Below, piece after piece: positions 15,888 to 24,548 of a stretch of 36,437 bases of DNA. Position 1 is the first letter of the stretch. Each line of letters begins with the position of its first letter. Both the position numbers and the translations under genes were made by a program. The notes below the pieces were generated by a model, which worked only from the letters and a program-made list of their open reading frames with translations, was not told where the DNA came from and made no database searches. Source of the DNA: Gammaproteobacteria bacterium (lineage in GTDB: Bacteria > Pseudomonadota > Gammaproteobacteria > RBG-16-57-12); NCBI GenBank assembly GCA_022712945.1, contig JAFLJP010000071.1:1-36437 (forward strand). Reading direction: 5' to 3'.

Positions 15888-16190
15888 TTTGAACTTGTAT
15901 CCATCTCATCTGCTGACTAATTCAAAACAAGCGATATTGAGGTTAATTTACCAAGTGATGCTCATTGCCATTGAAAAGAAAGCCTGATTGGGGAGTTGAA
16001 AAATAATAGCGCCGAAGGATGGCGAGGCATCCTGAATGGGGTTTTCTACAGCCTTGTTAGGGTGAAATCACTGAGCAGCGGGTTACGTTTTTTACCTTAG
16101 ATGAAAATAATTTATCAAAAGTATATAGATTTTCATATGCTCTGTTAGCGCACCATATTGAGCGAAGTCAGAATAATTCACGAGACTTGA
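15888..16190. other. Gene-free stretch
   Basis: About 300 bases between the tRNA terminator and the HTH gene. I find no credible frame, RNA or repeat matching others in the window. Confidence 0.5.
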
Positions 16191-16193
16191 CAG

Positions 16194-16418
16194 CTAACCC
16201 TTAGGCTTCAATTCGTCCGAAACAAATTCGAGAATATCACCTGGCTGACATTCCAGAATTTGACAGATTTTCTCCAATGTGGAGAAACGCACGCCCTTAA
16301 CTTTACCAGTGCGCAGCAGCGATAAGTTCTGCTCGGTAATACCAATTTCAGTGGCAAGTTCTTTGCCGCGAATTTTTCGTTTAGCCAGCATGACATCTAG
16401 GTTAACAATAATAGGCAT
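16194..16418 (-). CDS. Cro/CI-type HTH regulator (HTH_26-like)
   Basis: A 74-residue DNA-binding protein made almost entirely of one helix-turn-helix domain: VMLAKRKIRGKELATEIGIT, then QNLSLLRTGKVKGVRFSTLE and ICQILECQPGDILEFV. This is the single-domain type usually coupled to a DUF2975 membrane protein. It starts 9 bases after the DUF2975 stop with AGGG as ribosome site, so they are one operon. It probably regulates its own operon; the signal is unknown. Confidence 0.88.
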   Translation of the reverse strand: MPIIVNLDVMLAKRKIRGKELATEIGITEQNLSLLRTGKVKGVRFSTLEKICQILECQPGDILEFVSDELKPKG

Positions 16419-16427
16419 TGAGATTCC

Positions 16428-16949
16428 CTAGATAAACTGCTTGTTTTCGTTTTCGAGCTTGCTGCCTTTGAGCAATAAATTGCTCATTACCCACATTATC
16501 ATAGCCAATGCGATTAGTTTAACTTCAGCACTGCCAAAGGAGGCAGCGAGCATTTTTTGGCCAGCAGGGTGATTCATTGATAACAGTATACTGGAAGCCG
16601 AAAAGAGCAAGGGTTTGGCAAGGGCTTGTGCAAATAGCAAAATTGAAAATAGTCGTAGATCGTGGCTATTACTGTGATTAAAGAGCTCTCCTTTCGCGAA
16701 GTGAGAGAACGCGCGGCGTAAAAAGTAGAGACTAGCCAAAGCAGTGGCAACATAACAGAGGGTCAACAACCACAAACTGTACCACTGCATGTTGGAGACG
16801 GTATGCCACTGTATCGGTAGGCTCAGATTATTTTTCGCCATGGCGGCAAATATCTCAATATTAATTAGGAAATACAGGGCGGCTACGGGGGTCACAATAA
16901 GTATTGCCATGCAGCTCAAGGCGATTAACCTTGAAAATTTTTGGGTCAT
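16428..16949 (-). CDS. DUF2975 membrane protein
   Basis: A 173-residue inner-membrane protein with four hydrophobic helices: about residues 6-30 (LIALSCMAILIVTPVAALYF), 56-77, 100-125 and 145-163. The segment FAKGELFNHSNSHDLRLF between helices 2 and 3 is typical of DUF2975. I take the ATG at 16949, since TGGAG lies 6 bases before it; an ATG 18 bases upstream has no ribosome site. Members pair with small HTH proteins, as here. A role in membrane sensing for the HTH partner is only an inference. Confidence 0.83.
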   Translation of the reverse strand: MTQKFSRLIALSCMAILIVTPVAALYFLINIEIFAAMAKNNLSLPIQWHTVSNMQWYSLWLLTLCYVATALASLYFLRRAFSHFAKGELFNHSNSHDLRLFSILLFAQALAKPLLFSASSILLSMNHPAGQKMLAASFGSAEVKLIALAMIMWVMSNLLLKGSKLENENKQFI

Positions 16950-16960
16950 ATAAACTCCAC

Positions 16961-17002
16961 TTGACATAGTTGTTTTGAAATAATAACTTATCGTTTTATA
17001 AT
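16961..17002 (+). promoter_or_regulatory. Possible promoter(s) for the Rap1a-like gene
   Basis: TTGACA (16961-16966) with TAACTT (16984-16989) at 17 bases spacing, or TTTTGA (16973-16978) with TATAAT (16997-17002) at 18. Either start would serve the gene at 17027; the first overlaps the DUF2975 start region. Confidence 0.4.
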
Positions 17003-17026
17003 AATTAAATCAAGAGGATTGTACCT

Positions 17027-17380
17027 GTGAATGTTCGTTTGCTCATCGCCACTCTTTTTACCCTGTTTTTATCCCTGCATGCGCCCACCGTTGCGGCACT
17101 GACGATGAAGCAGTTTTCTGACATCTGTCATACATCACCCAGCGAATGCAGCGATCATCCGATTATCCAGGCGTATGTTGGTGGGGCCCTTGATCTGCTA
17201 GCGACACTCGACGAGCAGACGGGTTATCTGGGAAAAGTGTATTGCAAAGAGACAAAATCGTTATTTGATGTGCCGGCTATTATTCGCTTTATGGAGCAAC
17301 GGAGTGAGCAATACGCCACGGACAATGCAATGCTGGTGTTAGTACGTTACTTTGAAGAGCATGGTGGCTGTCAGCTATGA
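17027..17380 (+). CDS. Secreted Rap1a/Tai-like protein
   Basis: A 117-residue exported protein beginning at GTG with AGAGGA upstream. The signal peptide is about 24 residues (VRLLIATLFTLFLSLHAPTVAA). The mature part has four Cys, in ICHTSPSEC, VYCKE and the final GGCQL, and the line HPIIQAYVGGALDLLATLD; this arrangement resembles the Rap1a/Tai family, whose founding members are immunity proteins against type VI secretion amidases. No toxin or type VI gene is near, so an immunity role is not claimed. It overlaps the next gene by ATGA. Confidence 0.6.
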   Translation: MNVRLLIATLFTLFLSLHAPTVAALTMKQFSDICHTSPSECSDHPIIQAYVGGALDLLATLDEQTGYLGKVYCKETKSLFDVPAIIRFMEQRSEQYATDNAMLVLVRYFEEHGGCQL

Positions 17381-17598
17381 GTAAATTGCTGGTGGTTTTG
17401 GTCATGTTTAGCATTGTTGGGTGCAGCAACAAAGCGATATACGACAATTTGCGCCTGGATCAGCGTAATAAGTGTGTTGAAGAACCGCTGTCCACCTATT
17501 TTGAATGCGTTGAGCGTACGAACAAATCCTATGAAGAGTATGAGCGTGAGCGCAAAGAAATATCAGAGACGCAGAAACAGATGACAGAGAGAAAATAA
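17377..17598 (+). CDS. Small lipoprotein, unknown
   Basis: A 73-residue protein with a lipoprotein signal: MSKLLVVLVMFSIVGC, the Cys being the lipid-attachment site (SIVG|C). The mature chain of about 58 residues is charged and helical (YEEYERERKEISETQKQ), probably a coiled coil in the periplasm. Its ATG overlaps the stop of the Rap1a-like gene, so they are made together and may form a pair. Family not recognised. Confidence 0.7.
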   Translation: MSKLLVVLVMFSIVGCSNKAIYDNLRLDQRNKCVEEPLSTYFECVERTNKSYEEYERERKEISETQKQMTERK

Positions 17599-17711
17599 CG
17601 ACGATTCTGATTCTAGCAGTCAATGGGTGGTTGATGCGCTGGAGCAAGCAATTCATGTGTAATGGGGCGCGTGCATCTAATTGAGTAGTGGGAGGTCTCT
17701 AACTTCCAGTC

Positions 17712-17729
17712 GATTTGTTCAGAGCTTCC
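17712..17729. repeat. Solitary inverted-repeat end related to the element at 23716-23784
   Basis: GATTTGTTCAGAGCTTCC matches the right end GACTTATTCAGAGCTTCC at 16 of 18 bases. No partner arm is seen nearby. It ends at the stop codon of the DegS-like gene. Confidence 0.45.
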
Positions 17730-18875
17730 TTAAGGGTTGAACTCTTCTGGCCGCTGAATCACGGTGCTGGAGAACTCGTAGATATTTTTTCCGCGTAATA
17801 TCCTAAGCGCCACGGTGCTTTTTGGTTTTAATTGAGTCACCTGCCTATAGAGTTGACGACTGTTACTGACCGCCTTGCCATTCAGCTCTATCAGTACATC
17901 TCCTGGTGCAATGCCCGTGATATGCGCGGGGCTATTGCGGTAGACACGATTGATCAATACACCGCTTAAATTTACCTGGCTAAAGGTCTCAAGTAGTTGA
18001 GGGGTCAGGTTTTGGGTATCAAACCCTAACCAGCCTCGCGGAATGAAACCTTGGGTGATGATTTGTTCCATTGCGGCGCGAGCGATATGAATCGGTATTG
18101 CAAAGCCGATCCCTTGTGACCCTCCTGAACGCGAAAAAATGGCGGTATTAATGCCAATTAATTCGCCACGGGCATTGATAAGGCCGCCGCCCGAATTTCC
18201 GGGGTTAATCGCCGCGTCGGTTTGAATAAAGTCTTCGAAGGTGTTGATGCCAATGTCGCTGCGTCCAGTGGCACTGATAATTCCCAGAGTGACGGTTTGT
18301 CCAACCCCAAAGGGGTTGCCGATTGCCATGGTGACATCGCCTACCCGCAGTTTTTCTGACTGGCCGAGTATGATGGTGGGTAGTTGGTCAAGTTCTATCT
18401 TCAGTACCGCCAGATCCGTATCGGGATCACCACCAATAAGGCGTGCTTCTGTGGTTCTGCCATCCTGCAGGGCAACTAAAATTTCATCGGCATTTTCTAC
18501 TACGTGATAGTTGCTGAGAAGATAACCCTCCCTGCTAATGATGACGCCGGAGCCAAGGCTGCGTTCAAGCCGCTGACGTGGAGCCCGCTGATTACCAAAA
18601 AAACGCTTTAACAGTTGGTCATCAAAAAAGGGGTTTTTTTCGGTCACTACCTTTGTGGTGTAAATGTTAACAATGGCGGGTGCAGCAGCCTGTACCGCAT
18701 CAGCATAGGAGACTGGCGCACTGATTTGTTGGATTGAATCAATAATCACCAGAGGCTGGTTGCCACGGAAGAGTTCAGGATAGAGGTAAAATAAAATGAG
18801 CAGAGCCAGAAATGCGGCGGCAAGGCCTAAAGTAACGTAGCGATAGATGAACGATAAAAAACCTTCTTGATGCAT
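17730..18875 (-). CDS. DegS/AlgW-type periplasmic serine protease
   Basis: A 381-residue membrane-anchored trypsin-like protease. A single helix near residues 14-33 anchors it to the inner membrane. The catalytic triad is His124 (SNYHVV), Asp154 (DTDLAVLK) and Ser228 (NPGNSGGGL), followed by one PDZ domain at about 275-370. One PDZ and the anchor match DegS/AlgW, which starts cleavage of an anti-sigma factor during envelope stress, rather than the two-PDZ DegP. It is divergent from the Nif3 and bc1 genes, a typical gammaproteobacterial neighbourhood. The linker before the protease domain (FFGNQRAPRQRLERS) resembles other HtrA proteins. Confidence 0.9.
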   Translation of the reverse strand: MHQEGFLSFIYRYVTLGLAAAFLALLILFYLYPELFRGNQPLVIIDSIQQISAPVSYADAVQAAAPAIVNIYTTKVVTEKNPFFDDQLLKRFFGNQRAPRQRLERSLGSGVIISREGYLLSNYHVVENADEILVALQDGRTTEARLIGGDPDTDLAVLKIELDQLPTIILGQSEKLRVGDVTMAIGNPFGVGQTVTLGIISATGRSDIGINTFEDFIQTDAAINPGNSGGGLINARGELIGINTAIFSRSGGSQGIGFAIPIHIARAAMEQIITQGFIPRGWLGFDTQNLTPQLLETFSQVNLSGVLINRVYRNSPAHITGIAPGDVLIELNGKAVSNSRQLYRQVTQLKPKSTVALRILRGKNIYEFSSTVIQRPEEFNP

Positions 18876-18931
18876 GTTATTTTTGTTGCAAACTCATATG
18901 ATAGAACGGGCTGGGAATTATAGGCGAAAAG

Positions 18932-19678
18932 ATGATCGATTTGTGGGATTTAGAGAAATATATCGATGAATTGCTGGGGGTTGGGCAGTTTAATGATTAT
19001 GCACCGAACGGTCTGCAAATTGAGGGGCGGCGCGTTATTCGTAAGATTGTCACGGCGGTGACGGCAAGTCAGGCGGTGATTGATCAAGCCATTATTAATG
19101 GGGTTGATGCCATATTGGTTCACCATGGTTATTTCTGGAAAGGAGAGGCGCAGCCCATTGTAGGCATTAAACAGCGAAGAATTAAAGCATTATTGCAGGC
19201 AAATATTAGTCTTCTGGGTTACCACTTGCCACTTGATGCGCACCCAAAATTGGGTAATAACGCGGAGTTGGCAAGGGTGCTTGGTCTGAAAGTGGAGACA
19301 ACATTTGCGAATGACATTGCGTTCATAGGGGTGATGGAGCAGCCCTGTGTCGGGGAGATATTTGCACAACGGATAAGTGAGGCGCTTGGGCAAAAGCCAC
19401 TTCACGTGGCTGGAAATAGTAATGTTATCAATAAGGTCGCCTGGTGCAGTGGTGGGGCGCAAGGTTATTTGGCGGATGCGGCACGGCTTGGTGCCGATGC
19501 CTATTTAACCGGTGAGGCATCTGAGCAGAGTTTTCATGAGGCGATGGAGTGGGGCCTTCATTTCTACGCTGCAGGGCACCATGCGACCGAACGGTATGGT
19601 ATTAAAGCGTTGGGTGAGCATTTATCTGCTCAGTTTGGTTTGGCACATCAATTTATCGACCAGGACAACCCTATTTAA
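18932..19678 (+). CDS. Nif3-like dinuclear metal-centre protein (YbgI family)
   Basis: A 248-residue cytoplasmic protein of the Nif3/YbgI family, known to form a toroidal hexamer with a two-metal site. Metal ligands are seen in ILVHHGYFW (His64, His65), the LPLDAHP segment (Asp and His), and GHHATERYG near the end. The N-terminal NDYAPNGLQIEG is also characteristic. The biochemical role is unsettled in the family. It lies 56 bases from the divergent DegS-like gene, and a 345-base gap separates it from petA. Confidence 0.9.
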   Translation: MIDLWDLEKYIDELLGVGQFNDYAPNGLQIEGRRVIRKIVTAVTASQAVIDQAIINGVDAILVHHGYFWKGEAQPIVGIKQRRIKALLQANISLLGYHLPLDAHPKLGNNAELARVLGLKVETTFANDIAFIGVMEQPCVGEIFAQRISEALGQKPLHVAGNSNVINKVAWCSGGAQGYLADAARLGADAYLTGEASEQSFHEAMEWGLHFYAAGHHATERYGIKALGEHLSAQFGLAHQFIDQDNPI

Positions 19679-19728
19679 AATGATGTATTTTTTGATTTTA
19701 AGCGATAAATATGTGCTTAGAAATATCG

Positions 19729-19757
19729 TTGACGGGCTCTGTAGATTATTCTAGGAT
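19729..19757 (+). promoter_or_regulatory. Possible promoter upstream of petABC
   Basis: TTGACG and TAGGAT are 17 bases apart in the gap 19679-20023, which otherwise holds no credible gene. Transcription from here would leave a leader of about 260 bases before petA. A short frame at 19711-19893 has no supporting features. Confidence 0.35.
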
Positions 19758-20023
19758 CGGTGCGACCATAAAAACAAGCCAGCCTGTTACTTGTATAAAT
19801 AGAAAAATTGATAAAAAGGTGGCAGGCAAAAGGCGATATAAGATTAGTTGGTCTGCATTTGATTATTCGATGTATCAGTTGGACTGCTTTTAGGTGGTTT
19901 TTGGCTTTCTGGTTTTCACCTGACCAAATGTAAATTAATTGTGTGTATAACTAATTAGTAGGTCTGGGTTTTACGCCTGGATAAATAAAAACCAATAATT
20001 CTAGATCGAGCAGGAGGGGCAAG

Positions 20024-20617
20024 ATGAGTGATGGTGTTGATCACAGCAAGCGTCGCACACTTACCATAGCAGCGGGTGCCGCCGGTGGTGTTGGGGCTGC
20101 GTTTACCGCAGTTCCGTTTGTGGCGTCAATGTTGCCGAGTGCCAAGGCACAGGCAGCAGGTGCGCCGGTAGAAATTGATATTAGTCGCATGGAACCCGGT
20201 CAGCGTATTACCGCTGAATGGCGTGGCAAGCCAGTATGGGTTATTCGCCGTACCAAAGAGCAATTGAAGGGGTTGGACGATATTGTGCCATACCTTCGCG
20301 ACCCGAATTCAGAGTTGCCGATGCAACCTGATTATGCAGAAAATGCTTATCGCTCAATCCGAGAAGAATTTGTTGTACTGGTTGGTATTTGTACCCATCT
20401 TGGTTGTTCCCCGACATTTCGTCCTGAAGTGATAGCCGCAGACTTGGGTGAAGAGTGGCGTGGTGGTTTCTTCTGTCCGTGTCATGGCTCCAAGTTTGAT
20501 TTGGCTGGCCGCGTATTTAATGGTGTTCCCGCGCCTAAAAACCTCGAAATTCCACGTCATAAATTTATTAGTGACACGGTGATTCTTGTGGGTGCTGATG
20601 ACCAGGGGGTTGCATAG
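20024..20617 (+). CDS. petA: Rieske iron-sulfur subunit of cytochrome bc1
   Basis: A 197-residue subunit that takes electrons from ubiquinol and passes them to cytochrome c1. The Tat-type N-terminus has SKRRTLTIAAGAAGGVGAAF as the membrane anchor. Cluster box I is CTHLGC (Cys123, His125, Cys128), and box II CPCHGS (Cys151, Cys153, His154); Cys123, His125, Cys151 and His154 bind the 2Fe-2S cluster and the other two make a disulfide. GCAGGAGGGGC lies before the ATG. The petB start follows the stop by one base. Confidence 0.97.
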   Translation: MSDGVDHSKRRTLTIAAGAAGGVGAAFTAVPFVASMLPSAKAQAAGAPVEIDISRMEPGQRITAEWRGKPVWVIRRTKEQLKGLDDIVPYLRDPNSELPMQPDYAENAYRSIREEFVVLVGICTHLGCSPTFRPEVIAADLGEEWRGGFFCPCHGSKFDLAGRVFNGVPAPKNLEIPRHKFISDTVILVGADDQGVA

Positions 20618-20618
20618 G

Positions 20619-21848
20619 ATGAAGAATAAAATACTTGAGTGGGTCGATGATCGCTTTCCACTGACCAAAACATTTAATGAACACCTGGGTCAGTACTACG
20701 TTCCTAAAAATTTCAATATGTGGTACTTCTTCGGTTCACTGGCCATCATGATGCTGGTGATTCAAATTGTCAGCGGCATCTTCCTGACCATGAACTACAA
20801 ACCAGATGGCCTGTCAGCGTTTGGTTCTGTTGAATACATCATGCGTGATGTTGAGTGGGGCTGGTTAATTCGCTATATGCACTCAACTGGTGCCTCTTTC
20901 TTCTTTATCGTTATCTATCTGCATATGTTCCGAGGCTTACTCTACGGATCATACAAGAAACCCCGTGAGCTGGTGTGGATGATCGGTGTTGGTATCTTCC
21001 TGTTGTTGATGGCTGAAGCTTTCATGGGTTATCTGCTGCCATGGGGGCAGATGTCATACTGGGGAGCGCAGGTTATTATCTCGTTATTTGGTGCGGTGCC
21101 CTTTATCGGGCCTGAGCTGGCGTTGTGGATTCGTGGTGACTTTGTGGTTGCTGATGCAACGTTGAATCGCTTCTTTGCCTTCCATGTAATTGCGGCCCCG
21201 CTGGTGCTGTTAGGGCTGGTTGTTGTACATATTACCGCGCTGCATGAGGTGGGATCTAACAACCCGGATGGCATTGATATCAAGAAAGATAAAGATGAAA
21301 ATGGTATTCCCCGTGATGGTATTCCCTTTCATCCTTACTACACCGTTAAAGATGCCTTTGGTGCGTCGCTGTTTTTGATCTTTTTCTGTGCTGTGATGTT
21401 CTTTTGGCCAGAGGGTGGTGGTTATTTCATTGAAGCACCAAACTTTGTACCGGCAGATCCACTGAAAACACCGGATCATATTGCACCGGTTTGGTATTTC
21501 ACGCCGTTTTATACCATCTTGCGTGCTATTCCGAGTATTGCTGGTTCACCGTTTCCAGGTGTTGTTGCAATGGGTGCTTCGACCTTGATCTTCCTGTTGT
21601 TGCCTTGGTTGGATCGCAGCCCGGTGAAGTCAATTCGCTATCGTAGTACTACCTTTAAACTTTGGGTGACGATGTTTGTGATTGTGTTCTTCATCCTGGG
21701 CTATTTGGGTACCAAAGCACCTAGTCCTGTGTTTAATATTATTGGCCAAATCTGTACCGTTCTGTACTTTGCATTCTTTGTTTGCATGCCTTGGTACACC
21801 AAGAACGAAAAGTGCAAGCCAGTACCAGAAAGGGTGACCAACAAATGA
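20619..21848 (+). CDS. petB: Cytochrome b subunit of cytochrome bc1
   Basis: A 409-residue inner-membrane protein, the quinol-oxidising core of complex III. The heme ligands are His88 and His102 (RYMHSTG, IYLHMFRG) and His189 and His204 (FAFHVIA, VVVHITA). The Qo-site loop has PVWY at residues 290-293 in place of the common PEWY. About eight to nine membrane helices are seen. I use the ATG at 20619, one base after the petA stop; a start 33 bases upstream lies in petA. It overlaps petC by four bases (ATGA). Confidence 0.97.
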   Translation: MKNKILEWVDDRFPLTKTFNEHLGQYYVPKNFNMWYFFGSLAIMMLVIQIVSGIFLTMNYKPDGLSAFGSVEYIMRDVEWGWLIRYMHSTGASFFFIVIYLHMFRGLLYGSYKKPRELVWMIGVGIFLLLMAEAFMGYLLPWGQMSYWGAQVIISLFGAVPFIGPELALWIRGDFVVADATLNRFFAFHVIAAPLVLLGLVVVHITALHEVGSNNPDGIDIKKDKDENGIPRDGIPFHPYYTVKDAFGASLFLIFFCAVMFFWPEGGGYFIEAPNFVPADPLKTPDHIAPVWYFTPFYTILRAIPSIAGSPFPGVVAMGASTLIFLLLPWLDRSPVKSIRYRSTTFKLWVTMFVIVFFILGYLGTKAPSPVFNIIGQICTVLYFAFFVCMPWYTKNEKCKPVPERVTNK

Positions 21849-22582
21849 AAAAGCTAATGATCGCCATCTTGATGATGGCACTCCCTGCCTTGGGAATGGC
21901 TGCGGGCAGTTCAATTCCTCTGTTGTCTGCGAATATTGACCTGGACGATAAGGAGTCTCTGCAACGGGGCGCGACGATATTTGTAAACAATTGCTTGAAT
22001 TGCCACTCAGCCCACTATATGCGTTACAACCGCATGAGTGAGGATCTTGGCATATCTGAGTCCGATCTGAAGGCGATGATGTTCACAACTGATCGAGTGG
22101 GTGACACCATGAAGGTTGCACTGGATCCAAAAGAGGCGAAATCCTGGTTTGGTACGGTGCCCCCTGATTTGACTGTTATTGAACGCTTTCGTGGTGCAGA
22201 CTGGTTGTATACCTACTTTCTTTCATTCTATAAGGATGATAGTCGCCCATTTGGTGTGAATAATCTGCTGTTCAAGGATGTGGGCATGCCACATGCCTTG
22301 ACGGGCATGCAGGGTCTTGCCGATCCAATTTATAAGGACGTTACGCTGCCTGACGGTACGATTATTCAGGTTGTGGATGGTATTTCACAACCAGCGGGAG
22401 GCTCAATGAGCGTGCCTGATTACGAGGAGTCTGTTCGTGACCTGGTCGGTTTTATGGTCTATATGGCGGAGCCTGCTAAATTGGTACGTTACGATCTGGG
22501 TTGGAAAGTGATTGCGTTTTTGATCTTTCTTACTTTCCTGCTTTATCTGTTGAAGAAAGAGTATTGGCGCGACATACACTAA
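21845..22582 (+). CDS. petC: Cytochrome c1 subunit of cytochrome bc1
   Basis: A 245-residue heme c protein. The signal peptide MKKLMIAILMMALPALGMAA leads to a periplasmic domain with the single heme site CLNCH at residues 50-54. GVGMPHALTGMQG-type sequence near residue 150 probably offers the axial methionine. A C-terminal helix (VIAFLIFLTFLLYLL) anchors it to the inner membrane. AGAAAGGG precedes the ATG inside petB. It is a single-heme protein, not fused to cytochrome b. A strong hairpin follows the gene. Confidence 0.96.
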   Translation: MKKLMIAILMMALPALGMAAGSSIPLLSANIDLDDKESLQRGATIFVNNCLNCHSAHYMRYNRMSEDLGISESDLKAMMFTTDRVGDTMKVALDPKEAKSWFGTVPPDLTVIERFRGADWLYTYFLSFYKDDSRPFGVNNLLFKDVGMPHALTGMQGLADPIYKDVTLPDGTIIQVVDGISQPAGGSMSVPDYEESVRDLVGFMVYMAEPAKLVRYDLGWKVIAFLIFLTFLLYLLKKEYWRDIH

Positions 22583-22602
22583 GTTAGTTGCGGTAAATAC
22601 GT

Positions 22603-22631
22603 GAAGAAGGGGGACATTGTCCCCCTTCTTC
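22603..22631 (+). terminator. Hairpin terminator after petC
   Basis: GAAGAAGGGGGAC and GTCCCCCTTCTTC form a perfect 13-pair stem with an ATT loop. The following CGTTTATAAT is only weakly T-rich, so termination may be partial, letting transcription reach sspA. Confidence 0.7.
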
Positions 22632-22683
22632 GTTTATAATGGCTCAATATTTTTTCAACCCTGTTTTTTTAGGAGATGTACGC

Positions 22684-23313
22684 ATGGCGTCATTGGCCAA
22701 CCGACGTTCGATCATGACTCTCTATTCCAATCCGAACTGTATTCATTGTCATCGAGTACGAATTGTATTGGCAGAGAAGGGAATCAATCACGAGGTGATT
22801 GAAGTCGATCCAGACAACCTGCCGGAAGATCTGCTTGAGCTTAACTCATATGGCTCAACCCCCACTCTGGTTGACCGGGATCTGGTACTTTTTGGTTCCC
22901 AGGTGATCATGGAGTATATGGATGAGCGTTTTCCACATCCGCCACTCATGCCGGTCGATCCAGTTATGCGTGCACGCAGTCGCTTGATGCTGCACCGGGT
23001 GGAGCATGACTGGTATACCTTGGTAGAAGAGATCAATACCAAAGGCGAAAAGGCAGTTGCCAAGGCTCGTAAAGAGTTACGTGAAAGCTTGACCATGGTT
23101 GCGCCTGTTTTTGCTCAGGGTGCCTATTTCATGAGTGATGACTTTAGCTTGGTTGATTGTGCGATTATTCCGGTGTTATGGCGCTTGCCACGTTACCGTA
23201 TTGAGTTACCCGCCGAGGCTCAAGTGATTACTGATTATGCTGAAGCACTCTTTGAGCGTGAAGGATTTCAGGCTAGCTTGTCTGAGGCTGAGCGAGAAAT
23301 CAGAGCAGTTTAA
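22684..23313 (+). CDS. sspA: Stringent starvation protein A
   Basis: A 209-residue GST-fold protein that binds RNA polymerase in the stationary phase. The thioredoxin-like N-terminal part has MTLYSNPNCIHCHRVRIVLA and YGSTPTLVDRDLVLFGSQVI; the helical C-terminal part follows. The CIHC pair stands where most homologues have one Cys or none. I place the start at 22684, 8 bases after AGGAG; an upstream ATG at 22639 would lie before the ribosome site. sspB follows 3 bases after its stop, and the order petABC-sspA-sspB is usual in gammaproteobacteria. Confidence 0.95.
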   Translation: MASLANRRSIMTLYSNPNCIHCHRVRIVLAEKGINHEVIEVDPDNLPEDLLELNSYGSTPTLVDRDLVLFGSQVIMEYMDERFPHPPLMPVDPVMRARSRLMLHRVEHDWYTLVEEINTKGEKAVAKARKELRESLTMVAPVFAQGAYFMSDDFSLVDCAIIPVLWRLPRYRIELPAEAQVITDYAEALFEREGFQASLSEAEREIRAV

Positions 23314-23316
23314 TTT

Positions 23317-23715
23317 ATGGATGAAATGAATTCGAGCCGGCCCTATCTGGTACGCGCCATTTATGAATGGATTGTTGATAACCATCTCACTCCCCACCTT
23401 CTCGTTAATACCGAAATTGATGGGGTGGTTGTTCCCGAACAATTTATTGAGGATGGAAAAATCACCCTCAATATCAACCCGAGTGCGGTGAAATCACTGC
23501 AGTTGGGTAACGAGCAAATTCAGTTCAGTGCTCGCTTTAGTGGTCAGCCAATGAATTTGTACGTGCCTATTCATGCTGTGTTGGCTGTTTATGCTCGGGA
23601 AAATGGCCGGGGCATGGTTTTTAATGAGAGTGCTGATACTGCTGATTCACCGGAACCACCTGAAAATAAACCAGATAAACGTAAGCCTAAGCCTGGATTG
23701 ACACTGGTTAAATGA
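23317..23715 (+). CDS. sspB: ClpXP adaptor SspB
   Basis: A 132-residue adaptor that delivers SsrA-tagged proteins from stalled ribosomes to ClpXP. The folded domain (residues about 5-105) has RPYLVRAIYEWIVDNHLTPH and FSARFSGQP. A flexible acidic/proline-rich linker (DTADSPEPPENKPDKRK) leads to the ClpX-binding tail PGLTLVK. It is directly after sspA. A small inverted-repeat element begins at the base after its stop codon. Confidence 0.95.
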   Translation: MDEMNSSRPYLVRAIYEWIVDNHLTPHLLVNTEIDGVVVPEQFIEDGKITLNINPSAVKSLQLGNEQIQFSARFSGQPMNLYVPIHAVLAVYARENGRGMVFNESADTADSPEPPENKPDKRKPKPGLTLVK

Positions 23716-23784
23716 GGAAGCCCTGAACAAGTCCTGATTATTTTAGGCTAAGCGAAAACCTAACCCGACTTATTCAGAGCTTCC
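23716..23784. mobile_element. 69 bp inverted-repeat element (MITE-like)
   Basis: GGAAGCCCTGAACAAGTC at the left and GACTTATTCAGAGCTTCC at the right pair at 16 of 18 positions, with a second inner pair TTAGG/CCTAA. It starts exactly after the sspB stop. A single related end is at 17712-17729. The ends look like transposon termini; the parent element is not in the window. Confidence 0.6.
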
Positions 23785-23792
23785 ATAAAAAC

Positions 23793-23815
23793 ACCCGCTT
23801 TGCGGGTTTTTTTTT
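23793..23815 (+). terminator. Rho-independent terminator after sspB
   Basis: ACCCGC, loop TTT, GCGGGT, then nine T. The next gene's GGAG ribosome site begins at the end of the T run. Confidence 0.88.
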
Positions 23816-23826
23816 GGAGCTATTTA

Positions 23827-24540
23827 ATGAGATTTCTAGAACCGTTAACGGCGGGTCGCTTGATAAAGCGTTACAAGCGATTTTTGGCTGATGTTGTGCT
23901 CGCCAACGGTGAGTTGGTGACAGCGCATTGCGCTAACACCGGTTCGATGAAAAATTGCCAGCCTGAAAATGCGCGTGTGTGGCTCAGTCATTCAGACGAT
24001 CCAAAGCGAAAGCTCGCTTATCGTTGGGAGCTGGTTGAAGTGGCACCCGCTGTTTTAGCAGGCATTAATACCAACCTCAGTAATAAGTTAGTGAGAGAGG
24101 CTATTGAGCAGGGCACTATTTCGGAGTTACAGGGCTACCGGAATATCCGGGCAGAGGTGCGATATGGTGATGAAAAGAGTCGGGTCGACTTTTTGCTTAG
24201 CGAACATGCTGAATTACCTCCCTGTTATGTGGAGGTCAAAAATGTCACCTTGTGGGATCACGGCTGTAAAGGTTATTTCCCGGATGCGGTAACCGCAAGA
24301 GGTACCAAACATCTTCGAGAGCTGATGTTGATGGTTGAACAGGGTTACCGTGCCGTGCTCTGTTTTTGTGTACAGCACACCGGCATTGAGAGCGTGAGTA
24401 GCGCAGACGAGATTGATCCTCTTTATGGTGAGGTTTTGCGAGAAGCGATGGCCAGCGGTGTAGAGGTTATTGCCTATCGTGCAGATATCACTACAGAGTC
24501 AATATCATTGACACGTTCTATTCCAGTTGTTATTCAATGA
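23827..24540 (+). CDS. sfsA: SfsA family protein (sugar fermentation stimulation, nucleic-acid binding)
   Basis: A 237-residue cytoplasmic protein. It has the SfsA signs [12 protein letters not shown] near residue 40, [10 protein letters not shown], and the nuclease-like core RVDFLLSEH with [10 protein letters not shown] and [16 protein letters not shown]. In E. coli SfsA was linked to maltose metabolism and DNA binding; a PD-(D/E)XK-type nuclease fold is proposed. The ATG at 23827 has GGAG upstream; it is placed right after the sspB terminator, so it must have a promoter overlapping sspB or that hairpin. Confidence 0.94.
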   Translation: MRFLEPLTAGRLIKRYKRFLADVVLANGELVTAHCANTGSMKNCQPENARVWLSHSDDPKRKLAYRWELVEVAPAVLAGINTNLSNKLVREAIEQGTISELQGYRNIRAEVRYGDEKSRVDFLLSEHAELPPCYVEVKNVTLWDHGCKGYFPDAVTARGTKHLRELMLMVEQGYRAVLCFCVQHTGIESVSSADEIDPLYGEVLREAMASGVEVIAYRADITTESISLTRSIPVVIQ

Positions 24541-24548
24541 GTTGCTTT

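Noticed and set aside
19711..19893. 60-residue frame between the Nif3-like gene and petA
   Set aside because: No ribosome site, no domain, atypical composition; the gap more likely holds the petABC promoter and leader.
22617..22640. Promoter for sspA formed by TTGTCC and TATAAT after the petC hairpin
   Set aside because: The boxes are only 12 bases apart, too close for a usual promoter, although TATAAT alone may still be a -10 element.
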